Origin: Absidia repens
Taxonomy: Eukaryota; Mucoromycota; Mucoromycetes; Mucorales; Cunninghamellaceae
Assembly (NCBI GenBank): GCA_002105175.1
Contig: MCGE01000009.1
Span: 1,054,001 to 1,118,000 of the forward strand
Direction: 5' to 3'
Length of the DNA: 64,000 nucleotides
In this document: one piece after another, positions 47,935 to 60,460 of the stretch
Layout of the letters: the number at the start of each line of letters is the position of its first letter
Numbering within the stretch: the first letter of the stretch is position 1
Notes under the pieces: generated by a model
The model's database searches: none
Told to the model about the DNA's origin: nothing
What the model saw: only the letters and a program-made list of their open reading frames with translations
Made by a program: the position numbers and the translations under genes

Positions 47935-49146
47935 ATGCCTGCACCTTTAATATCGCCAGCGGAAAAAAGTTATATTGAACAAGGGGTTGAACAGAATTGT
48001 CGTGCGGATGGTCGTGGTCGCTTGGAATATCGACACATTGTTCTTGAATCAGGGTTACTTTCTCAGGCTAGTGGAAGTGCTCGTTGCCGATTAGGTGATA
48101 GTGATGTCTTGGTGGGTATCAAGGTGGAAATAGGTGATGTTGATCAAGAAAACCCTAATGTAGGCCGAGTTGTGTGTAATGTGGAATGGTAAGAAATTAG
48201 AAAGAACGAAAAGTCAACGGCGATTAGCTTCTATCTCTTACAAGTAGCTCTTTTTACGTATGTCTTTTATCAGTTCACCAAGTGCTTCACAACAATTTGA
48301 AGGTCGCGGCGCGGAAGACATGAACAACGTTCTCACATTGGCTTTGGATCGGTTATACAATGGACCTCAATGTGGTTTTGATCTTGAAAAACTGTGTATT
48401 ATTCCTGGTCAACAGTGCTGGGTGATATATATTGATGCAATGGTATAGTAGACTTGTGAATAGTGTAAAGGGGATTAATATATACTCATTACTATTTTGC
48501 TCTCGTATAGGTGATGGATTGTGCTGGGAATTTATTGGATTGTATTGTGATGACGACGCGTGCTGCTTTATATAATACACGTATTCCAAAAACTGAAATT
48601 CAAGATTTAGGTGACGGTGAATTCGAATTCGATGTGATGGACGACGTAGAAGATGCTGAACCTATTGTAGGCTGGGATCGATCACCAATTTCCGTGACTT
48701 TATATAAGGTATATCGATATTCTATGTACCTTCCGTAACCATTAATTTATTTGATTGATTTATTATACAGGTGGGCGATCGCTACATCATTGATCCAACT
48801 ATTTTGGAAGAATTATGCTCACAAGTGACCCTGACAGTAGGTGTCAACAAGGAAGGACAAGTGTGTGGGATTCAAAAAAGCGCCAACGGTAGCATTGACC
48901 CAAGTTTATTGACCGAAATGATACAGGTAAAGAAAAAAATAAACCGAAGACTGGCTATTATGTTATATCGCCAACTGACGAACCTTTTTTTTTTCTTTGT
49001 CAATTCTTAAGAGTGCCACAAGTCTAGCCAAACCATTATTACAACAATTGGATACCAAGTTACTAAGTGACGAAGCTCTTGTTCAAGAAAAACGGAAAAA
49101 TGGTGAACACGTGGAAAAGCTTGGATTCTTTGCCGCTGTTATCTAG
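47935..49146 (+). CDS. RRP42: Exosome complex subunit RRP42/EXOSC7 (RNase PH fold)
   Basis: Exons 47935-48188, 48274-48442, 48511-48708, 48771-48926 and 49012-49146. The protein is about 303 aa. Family marks are ISPAEKSYIEQGVEQNCRAD, 'DGRGRLEYRHIVLESG', 'GSARCRLGDSDVLVGIKVEI', 'GRVVCNVECSPSA', 'LDRLYNGPQCGFDLEKLCII', 'VMDCAGNLLDCIVMTTRAAL' and 'RYIIDPTILEELC'. It is a structural ring subunit of the nuclear and cytoplasmic RNA exosome. Like other eukaryotic ring subunits it is expected to lack phosphorolytic activity. The gene looks intact. Confidence 0.94.
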
Positions 49147-50240
49147 CCGTTTCTCCCTTCTTTGTCTTCTTCTTCCATTTCCCTTTGCATACGCTATCAT
49201 AATCAAACACACACACACATACTCTCCCTCTCCCTCTCCCTTTCTCTCCCCCTTCCACATTTTTACTCTAGGTTTTACATTATGCTTTGAATAAAAAATG
49301 AACCTAGTTTATACATACATCATTATAATTATATAGTCTCTACTCTTCTGGTGCTTACATATTGCAATGTTTGATCAGTGATAATAGTGGGAAAACGGGA
49401 TTTTCGTTGTGGTGTGATTTATATATTTATATATTGTGCGGTTCTTACCCCGACATTTGCACTTGTTTTTTTTTATTCGATACAAACCTCTTTCTTTTTT
49501 TTTTTTGTGGTGGGAAACTTTGGGCAAAAAAAATGTGTGGATGAAAAGTCTGGGAATCAATGGGATAATAGGCTAATGTATACAATGTTAGAATATTTAA
49601 ATACGGGGGGGGGTATTGATTTTTGAAAGAGATATCATATGTAAGAGGGTGTTGTATTATCTCAGAAAATGATGTTCTGATAGATCGATGTGGTGCAGTT
49701 CAGTGGGGACGTAAACCAAGCCTATCTTGTTGCAATTTTTACATTTAATTTTCCAATATTCTCGCACTTGCAGAAAAAAAGATCTAATGTCTGTCCAGCG
49801 GAGAAGGAGGTTGAAGTGTGTTTTTAGATGACACAAGCGGTCCTCTGGGGCTCATCTAAGCTTCAGTTTAAGCTTCTTTTTTATTATTTTTATTATAGCA
49901 CATGCAAAAAAAAAAAAAATAAAAAAAAAAAAAGGTATATGAAATATATCCCGTTTGGCAAAAGTTACCCGGTTAATAGAGTCTAGCTTGCATAATATGA
50001 GTGCCAAAGCGGGAATAGGACCACGTTTCATATCAAGTGGTCTTGGGGGCTATCATTCTGTCACTAGGCCTCTGGGGTTGATGCAAGCATCTATATCTGA
50101 ACTAGAAAGCAGTGCCAAAATATTCTATAGCGGTGCTACACGTACAACACTTCCTAGATTTATTTTTATGATTGGCCGACCAGGAATATGACTACCTAGG
50201 ATAGTAAGTGATTTAAAAATGATGAACTAATTATTGGGGT
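49147..50240. other. Intergenic with low-complexity tracts
   Basis: A (CTCCCT)n pyrimidine tract ends the RRP42 3' UTR, followed by a G9 run at 49604-49612 and A-rich tracts near 49905-49933. A 78-codon frame at 49955-50191 matches no family I know and lies at a repeat edge. I do not call it. Confidence 0.5.
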
Positions 50241-51110
50241 TTTGAGAGAAAAATAGCTATAACCAATAAACTATTAAGCAAATGGTTGGTAGGGCACTCA
50301 CAAATTAGTTATAATAGCGATATTGTTCACCATGCGATGGATCATAGGATAATAGAAAAAAGGCATATTTTATTGTAACATATCGAGAGATACTAAAACT
50401 AAAAACAAGACCTTCAGTGTGGCAAGGGATATAATTGAAGGATCTATTAGTAGGAACAATAAGGAGGCTGAAGTGAGATCTAAAGAATGGTCAGCACTAA
50501 TTTAAAGAAACACTTGTAAAATGGGAGCTAATATAGTATACGTAGCATGAGAAAGACAAAAGAGACTTATGTTATTGAAACACAACTACGATCAACACTA
50601 ATCAAAAGAGGCGATGGTGATAAAAAGAAATGTATTGCGCAAGACTTCAAAGAGATCAACGGAATATTTTTCATGGAAGTTGGTAAAAAGAGACATATTT
50701 TATTCTAATATAGATACAAGCTATGGACAAGCTAACACTGAAGCAAGCTAATGAAAGCTTCAAAAAGTCAACTAATGATGGTCCTAAATCCTGAATCCAA
50801 AATGAAGGGTTTCCCCATGCATCTTGTAATCCCTGAGCTGAAAACCTTTCTAAACTAGTCCTGCCACTAATCTAAGCATTAGAACCCCAATGAACTTGAA
50901 AGATGAAGAAAAAAAAGGATGAAAAACAATGAAAAAAAAAGGCTGAAAATACAATTCACGTGGGCGGGGTCTGAAACGCTTTCCGTGGGCTCTCACCAAA
51001 CTGCAGTTCTGATCAATCGAACCACAAAAATAAAAGGGTCCATACTGAGGCTGTCTTGCTAGATTTAGCATAGCTGCACACATCAGAATAACGATGAAAT
51101 TTTACCGTTG
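50241..51110 (+). repeat. Dispersed repeat family 1, copy D
   Basis: Blocks 'gatactaaaactaaaaac', 'ctatggacaagctaacac' and 'gaagggtttccccatgcatc' (about 50800), an A-rich stretch, and 'cacgtgggcggggtctgaaa' at about 50958. Its right arm then diverges from copies C and E. Confidence 0.8.
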
Positions 51111-51974
51111 ATAAGGTTATTATAGGTCTATACTATAATCAGTAGATACACACTCACGCACACACACAAAAATTAAAAAAAGGACATTTTGAGATGATGA
51201 ATACATGCAATAAAATCATAAAAAGTGACCACATTCTATAGATGGTAAAATTGAGTAGACAATAAAGATAATTTTATTCAATATAAAATGAAATGCTATA
51301 CTTATACTGTAATAATTTAATCGAGAGAGTAAAATGAAAATAAACTAGCTAATGACTTGAATTGATAACGGTACCATGTCTACAGAGGAAGGTGTGTGAA
51401 TTTCAACTTTCCCTGGGCTTCTACGTAATGTGTACTATAAGAATAATAATAATAAAAGAACGATAAATGACATCATGATACCTGTATCAGATTATGTACC
51501 ATCTTCGTAATCTGTTTACCTTGTTCGAGATGAATCCATTAGGCGTTTCTGTTGATCACGTAATAATCGGCCAAATCGAAAAAAAAAACCTGCATGTTAA
51601 TTGAATCACCTAAAACCTTGGTCCTGAAATACTGCAATAGTACTTAAATTCAGCAGTAATCATTAACATCTTCTTTATCCAACCATGTTACTTGGTTTTC
51701 CAGGTGGAACCATGACCCTAAACACATACACAGAAAAACAAATGATCAAATGTCAAATCGCATCATCAAAGTTTTCTAACTTACAGATCAATGCAGCTCG
51801 GATATCTTCCCACATAAAAGCAAAAACAAGGTTGTTTCTAGTCAAGTGACTATGTGATTAAGAAAAGAAAAAAGTTGGAAGGGACTTTGAATGAGACTGA
51901 AGATCAAGGCAAAGACAAAAAAAGATGAGGGAATTTTTTATTATTGAAGAATCAAAGTACGTATATCTAACAAA
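51111..51974. other. Intergenic
   Basis: AT-rich. Scattered 'cttac' and 'acctaaa' pairs on the minus strand could belong to a spliced 3' UTR or an unrecognised small gene, but no reading frame is convincing. Confidence 0.35.
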
Positions 51975-53661
51975 CTAAACAGGGACCTGAATACGAATAC
52001 GACTAGTTGTGTTTCTGTTATTCTTGATAGCTGCCTTTTGTTGGAAGTCTGATTTTCTGGTAAACTGTTGTTGAGCTTGGCGAGTTGTTTCAATGACTTG
52101 AGGATCCTCTCCTCGGAGAGCACTACCATCCGTCAGGAGTTGTCGCCGTTGTTTTCGATTGAGTGGATTTCCTTCGGCTTCTGCAGCTGCCACCCTTTCA
52201 GCAACAGCATCTTCTTTGTCTTGAATGGTTAGAGGCTGTTGTTTTGTATCATGAGTCTAAAGAAAAAAAAAATAAAGAATTTACTTAGCTTAGCATTTTT
52301 TTTTTTTTTTTTTTTTTTTTTGGTCACACCCTTCCCATGCTTACCGTTCGCCTCAAACGTTGTTTGAAGTAACGCAGTCTTTGTCGTTGTCCAATCCTTG
52401 TACCATTTTCGAGTGAAAGTTCGAGATTCCCATCCGCCCCTCGTAGTACCATGTCATCGTGTGAATCCAATGCATTCATATCGATAGGACCAAAGTCGTA
52501 AAATTCGAGCAACGCTTGTGGATCTTCAGAATCGTCATATGCCATTTTGCAGTGTCCTTTATCAACCTAAAATCATGAAGCAGAAAAAAAAAAGAGTTTA
52601 TTCAATGTCCAATCCCAATGAAGTATAGTGACATTTGCGCTACCACCTCCCTCTCCCCTTGCCCTTGTTTTTCTAGCTGGTTTTTTTCTTTTCGTTATAT
52701 TACCATATGTGCCCGAACTGCTTCTACACTTCTCCATTCCTTGCTTTTGTCGTTACAGAAGAGACAGATATGACCTTGCACTACTTTGTCGTAAAGGTAG
52801 GAGATGAGTCCTGGGGCATCCATCAAGTATTCAGCATCAGGTAAAAAGAAGCCATGTTGGAGAACCATGTGTTGTAAGTTGGTGTTGAATTGATCAGAGG
52901 CGTGGGGACAAAACAAGCAAGATACAATCGAACGATCCGAACCATCCACGTTAACGCCTTGACCACCATCCACTGATTGCTGTTCATGGTCCATGTGATG
53001 ATGCTCAACTTCCTCGTCATCCGAAAATAGTTGCTGGCGATGTCCTTGTACTTTTTTATTGGTAGTGGCATCCGATGCAGAAGAGGCTGTAGCGGAGGAC
53101 GTCGTTGGTTTGAATTCAAGTTCACGATGTTTTTTTGATTTGAGATGGTTGCTGAAGGAGTTTTCGTTCAAGTACGATCGTCTACAGTATAAAAATCGTA
53201 ACATGAAGGTTAGTCAGAGACTAAATGATAAGTGCTTTTTATCTGTTGTTCCTCATACCTGCATACACCGCATTCATAAATCAAGTTGGCTTTTTCGGCT
53301 TCTTCTCTCCCAACAGCTTGTTGTGCTATATTGAACAAAGAGATCAGACCGATGACTAATCGAGGTTATCCAATGATAAATTCTTACCAAGAACCTTTTG
53401 AGCAAATTGTTCAGCAGAGACAGGCGCCAGTTCAGCAACCTTTCGCTTCAGGTTGTATTTGTGCCAACTATAATAACGATAAAGTTAGAGGAAGGCGAGT
53501 TTCACTGGGTTGATCACTTGACCTTACTCTGTTCTATAATGAGATCGTTGACGTTCAGAAGTTGGGAAAGCAATTTGACATGCCAAACAAGTAAATAGAG
53601 CATTTGTGGGCAAGGGTTGTGCTTCGCGAAGACCAGCTGATAAGGCTTGTGCGATGGACAT
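51975..53661 (-). CDS. REI1: Cytoplasmic 60S biogenesis factor REI1 (ZNF622-like)
   Basis: Six exons: 53661-53528, 53467-53388, 53325-53259, 53181-52704, 52566-52345, 52256-51975. The protein is about 420 aa with four zinc fingers. The first is FTCLACQIAFPTSERQRSHY, followed by RTDWHKYNLKRK. The second is YECGVCRRSYLNENSFSNH followed by LKSKKH. The third and fourth are SCLFCPHASDQFNTNLQHM and GHICLFCNDKSKEWRSVEA, followed by GHCKMAYD. 'NPLNRKQRRQLL' lies near the C-terminus. REI1 acts on late cytoplasmic pre-60S particles with Jjj1 to release and recycle Arx1 and inspects the exit tunnel. It is divergent from a hypothetical gene. Confidence 0.94.
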
Positions 53662-53875
53662 AATTAACTATACAAGGTAAAAATAAAAATAAAAAGGACG
53701 TAAAAAAAAAAAAAAAAAAAAAAAAAAAAGAAAGATTTTTTTATTTTCAAAACAGAGCGGAAATGAATTTTTTTCTTTTTGGAAATTTTAAAATAAAAGA
53801 AAGCACAATATTCACATTTTGACGTCTTTCTTCTCTTTCTTCTTTTATTTCTGATTGTATTTATAAACACATAAC
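53662..53875. promoter_or_regulatory. Shared promoter, REI1 / hypothetical protein
   Basis: A 214-bp divergent interval containing A28 (about 53702-53729) and 'gagcggaaatgaattt', a weak match to the recurring GGCGGGATTTGAA motif. Confidence 0.4.
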
Positions 53876-54655
53876 ATGTATCCCAACAACTCTAACAATT
53901 CCTCAGATCAATTTGACAATATGATGGCCAGTATTACTCAAGGTTCGATTGCTATGGCGTTTCGGCAATTGATTGAACCGGCGGACAGCAATGGAAAAAA
54001 AAGAGATCTCGAGTCCAAAACTGCCGCTGGTCCTCCTCCATTGAAGCTTCATGATTTTGGTGGTAGTGATTTTGTACGATTAGCAGAAAAATCTCGCAGA
54101 AATCGCTTAGCAACATCAAAATCTCAGGAACCCACCGGCTATGGCTTGGGAAAACTAAACGCTCCTTTATCACCTGGTAATGGGTCACCGCATTATATAG
54201 GTACTAGTGGTGAGGTGAATTCTTTAGCTGTGGAAAATCAATCAGCGATGAAACAAACACAGCAATCACCACCAAATAACGTAAGTTTTATTTCTGCCTG
54301 ATAAAGATGACACAATATACACACAAAAAAAAAAAAAAAAAAGCACGGCTTGGCGCGACCGATGATTGATTCTATCTCACTTTTTTATGATATCACAAAA
54401 TAGGATCGGAAATGTACTCAAGAATGTGTGTTTAAAAAGGATGGCTCAGAAGAAACTGTGTATCAAAAATTCCATAATGGCCAAGCAACAGAGGTCCTGC
54501 ATCACATGCATTCTCCTGAGGGCACAATCAATGATATCAATAAACCAACGATTACTTCATCAACATCTGTCGCTTCTTCTTTATCCTCTACGGCCCATGA
54601 TACTACATCAACCAGTAGCCCATTCAAGCGTCTCTGGCACCTTGTGTTTGATTAA
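53876..54655 (+). CDS. Hypothetical protein, Ser/Asn-rich, unknown function
   Basis: Exons 53876-54280 and 54404-54655 join at a phase-0 GTAAGT/TAG intron, giving 218 aa. I recognise no domain. Visible features are an Asn/Ser-rich start (MYPNNSNNSSDQFD), an amphipathic-looking segment (ITQGSIAMAFRQLIEP), a Gly-rich 'GYGLGKLNAPLSPGNG', and a compact, more conserved-looking block in exon 2 (RKCTQECVFKKDGSEETVYQ). The end is Ser/Thr-rich. Coding is supported by the clean splice, a downstream AATAAA at 54767 and the shared promoter with REI1. Confidence 0.65.
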
Positions 54656-55106
54656 AAAAAGTACCCCTTTCCCTCTCCCTTCCACGTTTTTTTTTTATAT
54701 CCCGCGCTTACTTGTAACTATAGATTTCCTTCTACGCTCTCCTTTTACATCATTATTATTCTCTCAATAAAACAATGAACATCATATATCTTTTTTATTT
54801 TGTGTTGAAAATGGTGTTTCAGTGTGTGTTTGTGCGGGTTTATGTTAATTGAACGAATTTTGTCATATCCCAAAAATATCCTTTTTACATGGTAGATATA
54901 GTTATAGTGTAACATGTGATTTCAAAGCTCTGTTTTTATGCAAAAGGATTCTAACCCTATCCCAAAAAGATATGGTCTTTTCGCCATTTGACAAGTGATT
55001 CTTCATAATATAAAAAGAAAATTCAAAAAAGATCGTGCAGGTCCGACACCCTTTTTGATATGACATCAGATGAATCCCTTCAAAAAGGTAGAATTGCTAG
55101 CATCAA

Positions 55107-55152
<46 letters not shown>

Positions 55153-55364
55153 GAACATAATAGTGATTAGGTCAAAATAGGGATGATGGCACTTTTTATT
55201 GAATAAAATAAGACAAAGGTTCCACTTTGTATGATATGATAAAAAAAAAAACGTTTGGAACTCAGATAAATTCATTTTAATGATAAAAAAATGATGTAGG
55301 GGTGGGAAGATAATTGGTTTTTATTTGATTTTGCAAACCATAAACTAATATAAAATAAACTAAT
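54656..55364. other. Convergent intergenic with (AT)n
   Basis: (TA)n of about 44 bp at 55105-55148. No gene is supported. Confidence 0.6.
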
Positions 55365-58335
55365 CTAGCGAGGGGGACTAAATGCGCCAGCAGCGAGACA
55401 CAAGTTTCGGTTTGTGAATTGAAGATCATAAATAGGTGTATGCTTTGTTGGAAATGAGCCAAGAAGATCCTTGCTATAAAATGATGTTCAAATAAAAACA
55501 AAAATATTAGTGAGTGTAAGCAACGAAATAGCCTTCAATGATATTCCATTACCTTTCCACTGTTTTCTGATGGTTTCGTATCCGTTTTGATTCCATTTTC
55601 ACATCTGCCGAATCGGTGTTGTCTTGATTTACATCCCACACTCTTACAATATCATCGGCACCACCCGATACTAACACCGTGCTATCCATACTAAAGCGAA
55701 GGGAATAAATAATATCCGTGTGTCCAGTCATCGTTTTCATTCGCCTGCCAGTGCCAAGATCCCAAATCATGATGGTGTGGTCATCGCCTAAGGGGTGGAA
55801 ATAATAGTTAAGTTGTTACTGTCGTGCGATTTCTCAGCCTATTTTTTTTTTTTTTTTTTTTTACCTGCTGAAGCCATGAGTTGTCCATTTGGTGATAACG
55901 CCACTGTTTTAATTGCCCCTCTATGTCCAGTAAATACGCGCACCGTTTTGCCGGTTTGCACATCCCACATCCTTGCCGTTCTATCACTTGAGCCTGTGAC
56001 AACATATTTCGAGTTGGGGTGGAATTTGACGACCTATATTTTTTTTAACCAGACAATAAAATTAAGTAATTTTTCTTCCTCTCTTGCTCCCCCTCCCCTC
56101 CCGCCCACATCCATTCATCTACTTACATCCACATCAGAAAGATGTCCTGCAAATACCCGTAAAGGATGGATCTGATCACAGCTCCAAAGTCTTGCGGTAC
56201 GATCGTGAGAAGCAGTAGCAAAGTAAAATCCAAAGGGTCCGAAATCCACATCCCAGATAGGATAATTGTGTCCTTTGTAAATCACTAGATTGGTATATGT
56301 TTGCGTGCTCCAAAGCCGTGCTGTTTATCCGATGAGCATGAGAGAAGGTATTTGTTATCAGGACTAAAGCTGACACCATAGACAGAATTCGAATGACCCA
56401 CCAGTTTCTTGAAATCAGTTCCGTTCCGTTCCTTTTGTCGGTTGAGATCGTCATCTAAATCATTCAAGAATAAACAATCTGATATTAAACAATCTGTTGC
56501 CACGCCACAATCACTCGTTCTCTCCGCTGCCCCATTCTTACTTACAATCATTCACATAAGCCGGATTGATCGTATTTCGGAATCCTCGTAGTTTTTCTCC
56601 TTTGAGACTCCATATCTTGACAAATGAATCTGAAAACCCACCAGCCACTAAGGATGCATCTTTTGTTACTGTCAAGCAGTTCAAACTACAATAATAACAA
56701 AAAAAAAGTTAACATATTTTACATCAAATATTCATCTCTGCTCTTGTTTTTTACATACCTATCATACGTATTGTGGAAAGTGTAACAACAAATACTTGGT
56801 AGTGAGTCGTGTCCAAGCGGTAATCGCTTTCCCATATCTTTTAGCGAGTTGACTTCGGCCTGAATATCCGTTCCACGACTACAGAAAAAAGGAAAGGTGA
56901 TTAGGTTCCTAAAATTCAACATAGAATTGAATAATAAAAAAAATAAAGACTTACTACTGGGGCAAAGGTATATCATTCAAGTCAGGACCGTTGACAGATT
57001 GTTCTTGTGTGACTTTTTTGAAAAGATCGAGTAATGAGCCTGGAGCAGCATCAGCCTAGAAAAATAAAATAACAAAATCATCAATAAAAATGAGCCCCCT
57101 TTTTTTTATCCTAATCCCAACCTACTACCATACGTTTTCAGTATTTTCGTCCTTGTTGGGTTGCTGCTGTTGTTGATCTTCATCTTTCAATGCTTGTTCG
57201 ACTTCTTCTCTAAAGGCAGGATCCATCATTGGTCTACCAAGTTGTACGGGTTGTTGATTGAAGGTTTCGAGATGTTGAGAATGATGACCAGTGATTCCAA
57301 TAACATCATCCAATTCCAATCCGCCAGCAGATTTCAAGAGCTTCCCATGTACCACTAACACGAACGTCACGGTCGCAAGAAGAAAAAAAAAGGTTGGTTT
57401 TCAGTAGGTTATGATTTTCATTCACACAAACTCTTGCTTACCTTGAATATTGATATACTGATTGACTAAACGGAGGAGAAGCATGAATCGATTGTCTTGT
57501 AAATAGCTGAGAAAAAGTTCAAAGGGGACACTGGACATCCGCAAATTGTATTTGTTGTTTCGATAAATCTGAGCTAGTTCATTTTCACGAATATGCTGTG
57601 GTTCCTTGATCGATTTCAACCGTTTTAAGTCAGGTGTATGTAGTTCAATATGATCTGTTTGGTATGTTGTGAAAAAGTTTTGTGCTATAATCAAAGGAGA
57701 GTGAGTGAACATGATACCATGTACTTACAGTGCAAATACTAATATTCAACTAACCTTGTTCCACTTGACGTTTTTGGACCAAATCGAGATACGCATGGAC
57801 AAATATTGGAAAAAGAACAGACCGTAATTCAGGCTATCGATTTGTACAATACAATAAAAATCAAAACAGTTAATAACCAAGTTGACCAAGTACCGTCATC
57901 CATTGGTAATATCGAGATTTACCTTATACCAATCCAGAGAGTTTTCGATCCATTCACGTAGACTTTTATAACTAAGATCATATGTCACGGGATCGTCGTT
58001 GTCATTCGCGCTATCCAGTGCTGTAGTTGTTGCTGTTTCCGTCATTTGTGCTGTTCCGATACCATTATTGATTCCTATGAGATTGTGAGTATCAAAACAA
58101 AGACTGCGTTAATAATATAAAGGCAAAAGAATAAGGTCGTATTGCACGATAACTTACCATCCAAAGATTCATTTGGTAAATCTACAGGAATACCATTGAG
58201 TTCTCTTAAAAAAACAGATTCAGTGGCAGTGTATCCTTGTTTTTTCAAGTAGGACACCACCAGGTCGGCAGGTATAACATTGACGGGTTTGTTTGGTGGT
58301 GTTGGCGTAGAATTATTGGAAGGTGAAGGATTCAT
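55365..58335 (-). CDS. TAF5: Transcription initiation factor TFIID subunit 5 (TAF5); one frame break
   Basis: Twelve exons: 58335-58158, 58074-57923, 57833-57755, 57684-57442, 57354-57134, 57057-56955, 56878-56759, 56685-56546, 56454-56127, 56033-55865, 55787-55553, 55473-55365. A LisH-like start ([20 protein letters not shown]) and the NTD2 helical domain ([14 protein letters not shown], '[15 protein letters not shown]') come first. At least five WD40 repeats follow ('[15 protein letters not shown]', '[20 protein letters not shown]', '[20 protein letters not shown]', '[14 protein letters not shown]', '[15 protein letters not shown]'). The end is '[17 protein letters not shown]'. TAF5 scaffolds TFIID and, in yeast, SAGA. 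In exon 9, near 56324, the reading frame slips inside a WD repeat as if one A were missing from an AAA run. As TAF5 is essential, an assembly error is likely. Confidence 0.94.
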
Positions 58336-58606
58336 AACGTGACTGAACACAAACCAGATGAATAAAAGGAATAGGAGAGATAATAAAGGTAGGTGATATT
58401 AAATTAGAACGATGCTTCTCCGTCAAATAAATAAGACAGGGAAAGAACAAAAAAAAAAAAAAAAAAAAAATACAGCAAAAAGAGAGACAAAAAAGAAAAT
58501 ACAGCCCGCATCCCAAAAAAAAAAAAAAAGGCGGGGTTTACAATTCCAGGTAAAGCCTTGGCCAGAGCTACCGTTTCGTTGAAAATCTTTCTTTTACACT
58601 TGAAGA
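58336..58606. promoter_or_regulatory. Shared promoter, TAF5 / uL15
   Basis: A 271-bp divergent interval. AGGCGGGGTTTACAATTCC at 58529-58547 lies about 60-75 bp before the uL15 ATG. A18-23 runs sit nearby. Confidence 0.5.
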
Positions 58607-59435
58607 ATGGTAAGAACGACACCAGCGAATGACAGTCTACAACAAAGGGCAGAGGGATGGGATCTGTAACATCAGCATTATAACATCTTGTTGAGCAAAT
58701 CGATGGATAAATGGATGGATGGATGGATGGATGGATGGTCGATTCTCAACTACCGTCCGTCCCACATGGAAAGCGTGGTGGCAGGGATGACTTTAACGGG
58801 AAGTGCAAACAAATGGCTGACATTAAGCCCCACATTTTTTTTTCTTTTCTCTATAGCCTACTAGACTTCACCATAACAGAAAGAAGCGTGGTCACGTCTC
58901 AGCTGGTCACGGTCGCGTTGGCAAACACAGAAAGCATCCTGGTGGTCGTGGTCTTGCTGGTGGTCAACATCATCACCGTATCAATATGGATAAGTACCAT
59001 CCTGGTTACTTTGGTAAGGTTGGTATGCGTACCTTCCACTTGAAGAAGAACACCAAGTGGCGTCCTGTTGTCAATCTCGACCAAATTTGGACTTTGGCCG
59101 GTGAAGGTGTCCGTGAACAATACAAGAACACTGAAAAGGTCCCTGTTATCGATGCCCTTCAAAATGTAAGTTTAATATATTTTTTGGAATATATTATGAA
59201 ATGGTACACTCATATATTGTTTTTGATAGGGTTACGGCAAGGTCTTGGCCAAGGGTCGTGTTGAACAACCTGTCATTGTTCGTACTCGTTTTGTCTCTCG
59301 ACGTGCCGAAGACAAGATCAAGGCTGCTGGTGGTGGTAAGCTTTTCTTTTTTTTTTACATTTTGTGATGACATGATACTGATGATTTTTCTGTTTTTTCA
59401 TTGTGTGCCTTTTAGTTGTTGAATTGATTGCTTAA
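58607..59435 (+). CDS. RPL28: 60S ribosomal protein uL15 (L27a/L28)
   Basis: Exons 58607-58609 (ATG alone), 58857-59165, 59230-59335 and 59416-59435 encode about 145 aa. The protein opens [20 protein letters not shown] and contains '[20 protein letters not shown]', '[16 protein letters not shown]', '[17 protein letters not shown]' and '[20 protein letters not shown]', ending KIKAAGGVVELIA. The fit is complete and conserved. The first intron contains a (GGAT)n run at about 58708-58735. As in uS19, the start codon is its own exon. Confidence 0.98.
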
Positions 59436-60460
59436 ATCAATGTTCATGTAGTTTATTCTTATTTCATCTTCTCATACCTTCACTTTATTGTGTTTGGAAA
59501 TAATAAAAAAAAACCCCTACCATTTTACCCACTTCATTGGAATCTTTGCTTCAAGGACAACTTTTATCTCATGCGTACATTGAAATGACGCTTCTTTTAC
59601 TAGATATAGGTATCAAATAAAGGAGGGAGTGTACAGGAAGATAATAACAGATATGGTTTTACTTATATGACCATGCTTTTTTTTTTTTTGACAGCAGGTT
59701 CTATGACCCAGGATTAAACTACGAATTGATGGCACTGAGGGCATAGGTTTAAAAGTGGATGTAGTTGAACAGATTTCATGTGATTCGACTAGTAACAATC
59801 ACCGGGCTCATCACTGACAGTATTAGATTAGATTATTGTAATAGCTAGCTACTTTGTATTAATATTAGTTTGATGGCACTTCTCCATGTCTCCCCCATCC
59901 ATTTTAGAAGATGAGATCATACTATCAATAAAGATCGTTTTATTTTATTTATTACCCTTTCTTTTTTTTTTTTTTTTTTTTGTTACAGTAAATGATCGTA
60001 CTGTATTATGCCATACATATGGCACATAGACACACACTATCATGTGAAAAATAGGGACGTTATTTATATTTTCTCCAACACTGCACGATCTTCAGGGACA
60101 TTTTTGGTGATTTTAACTCCGACTATGTTGGTTGCTAAGGTTGTCTGCCGTTTTTTTTATTCTGCCATATGATAAATGTCAGTTTTCTACCACTGGTGAG
60201 AAAAACCAAGCATGATGATTGAAAAATATGTATTACAAATGTCCTAAACAACCACACTCCTATATATAATAGAAGATTTGTTGAGCTTATTTCACGTGCC
60301 TTAAACAACGGCCACCAACCTGCGATCACATAAAGCGGAATTTGAACATGTCACAAGCAAGAGTCTATAAGAATAGAGTTGCCCGATTTTTTTTTATTCG
60401 CTCCTTTTTGTTTATCTTCCCTACTTCTCTCTCATTTAAGAAACAAAAACAAACTGAAAC
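59436..60460. other. Intergenic
   Basis: uL15 3' UTR, then AT-rich DNA with a T19 run near 59962-59980 and the small palindrome TGCCATACATATGGCA at about 60009-60024. AGCGGAATTTGAAC at 60334-60347, about 115 bp before the next gene, is another form of the recurring promoter motif. Confidence 0.5.

Noticed and set aside
49955..50191. 78-codon plus-strand open frame
   Set aside because: No recognised family. It lies between A-rich tracts and repeat copy D and is probably chance.
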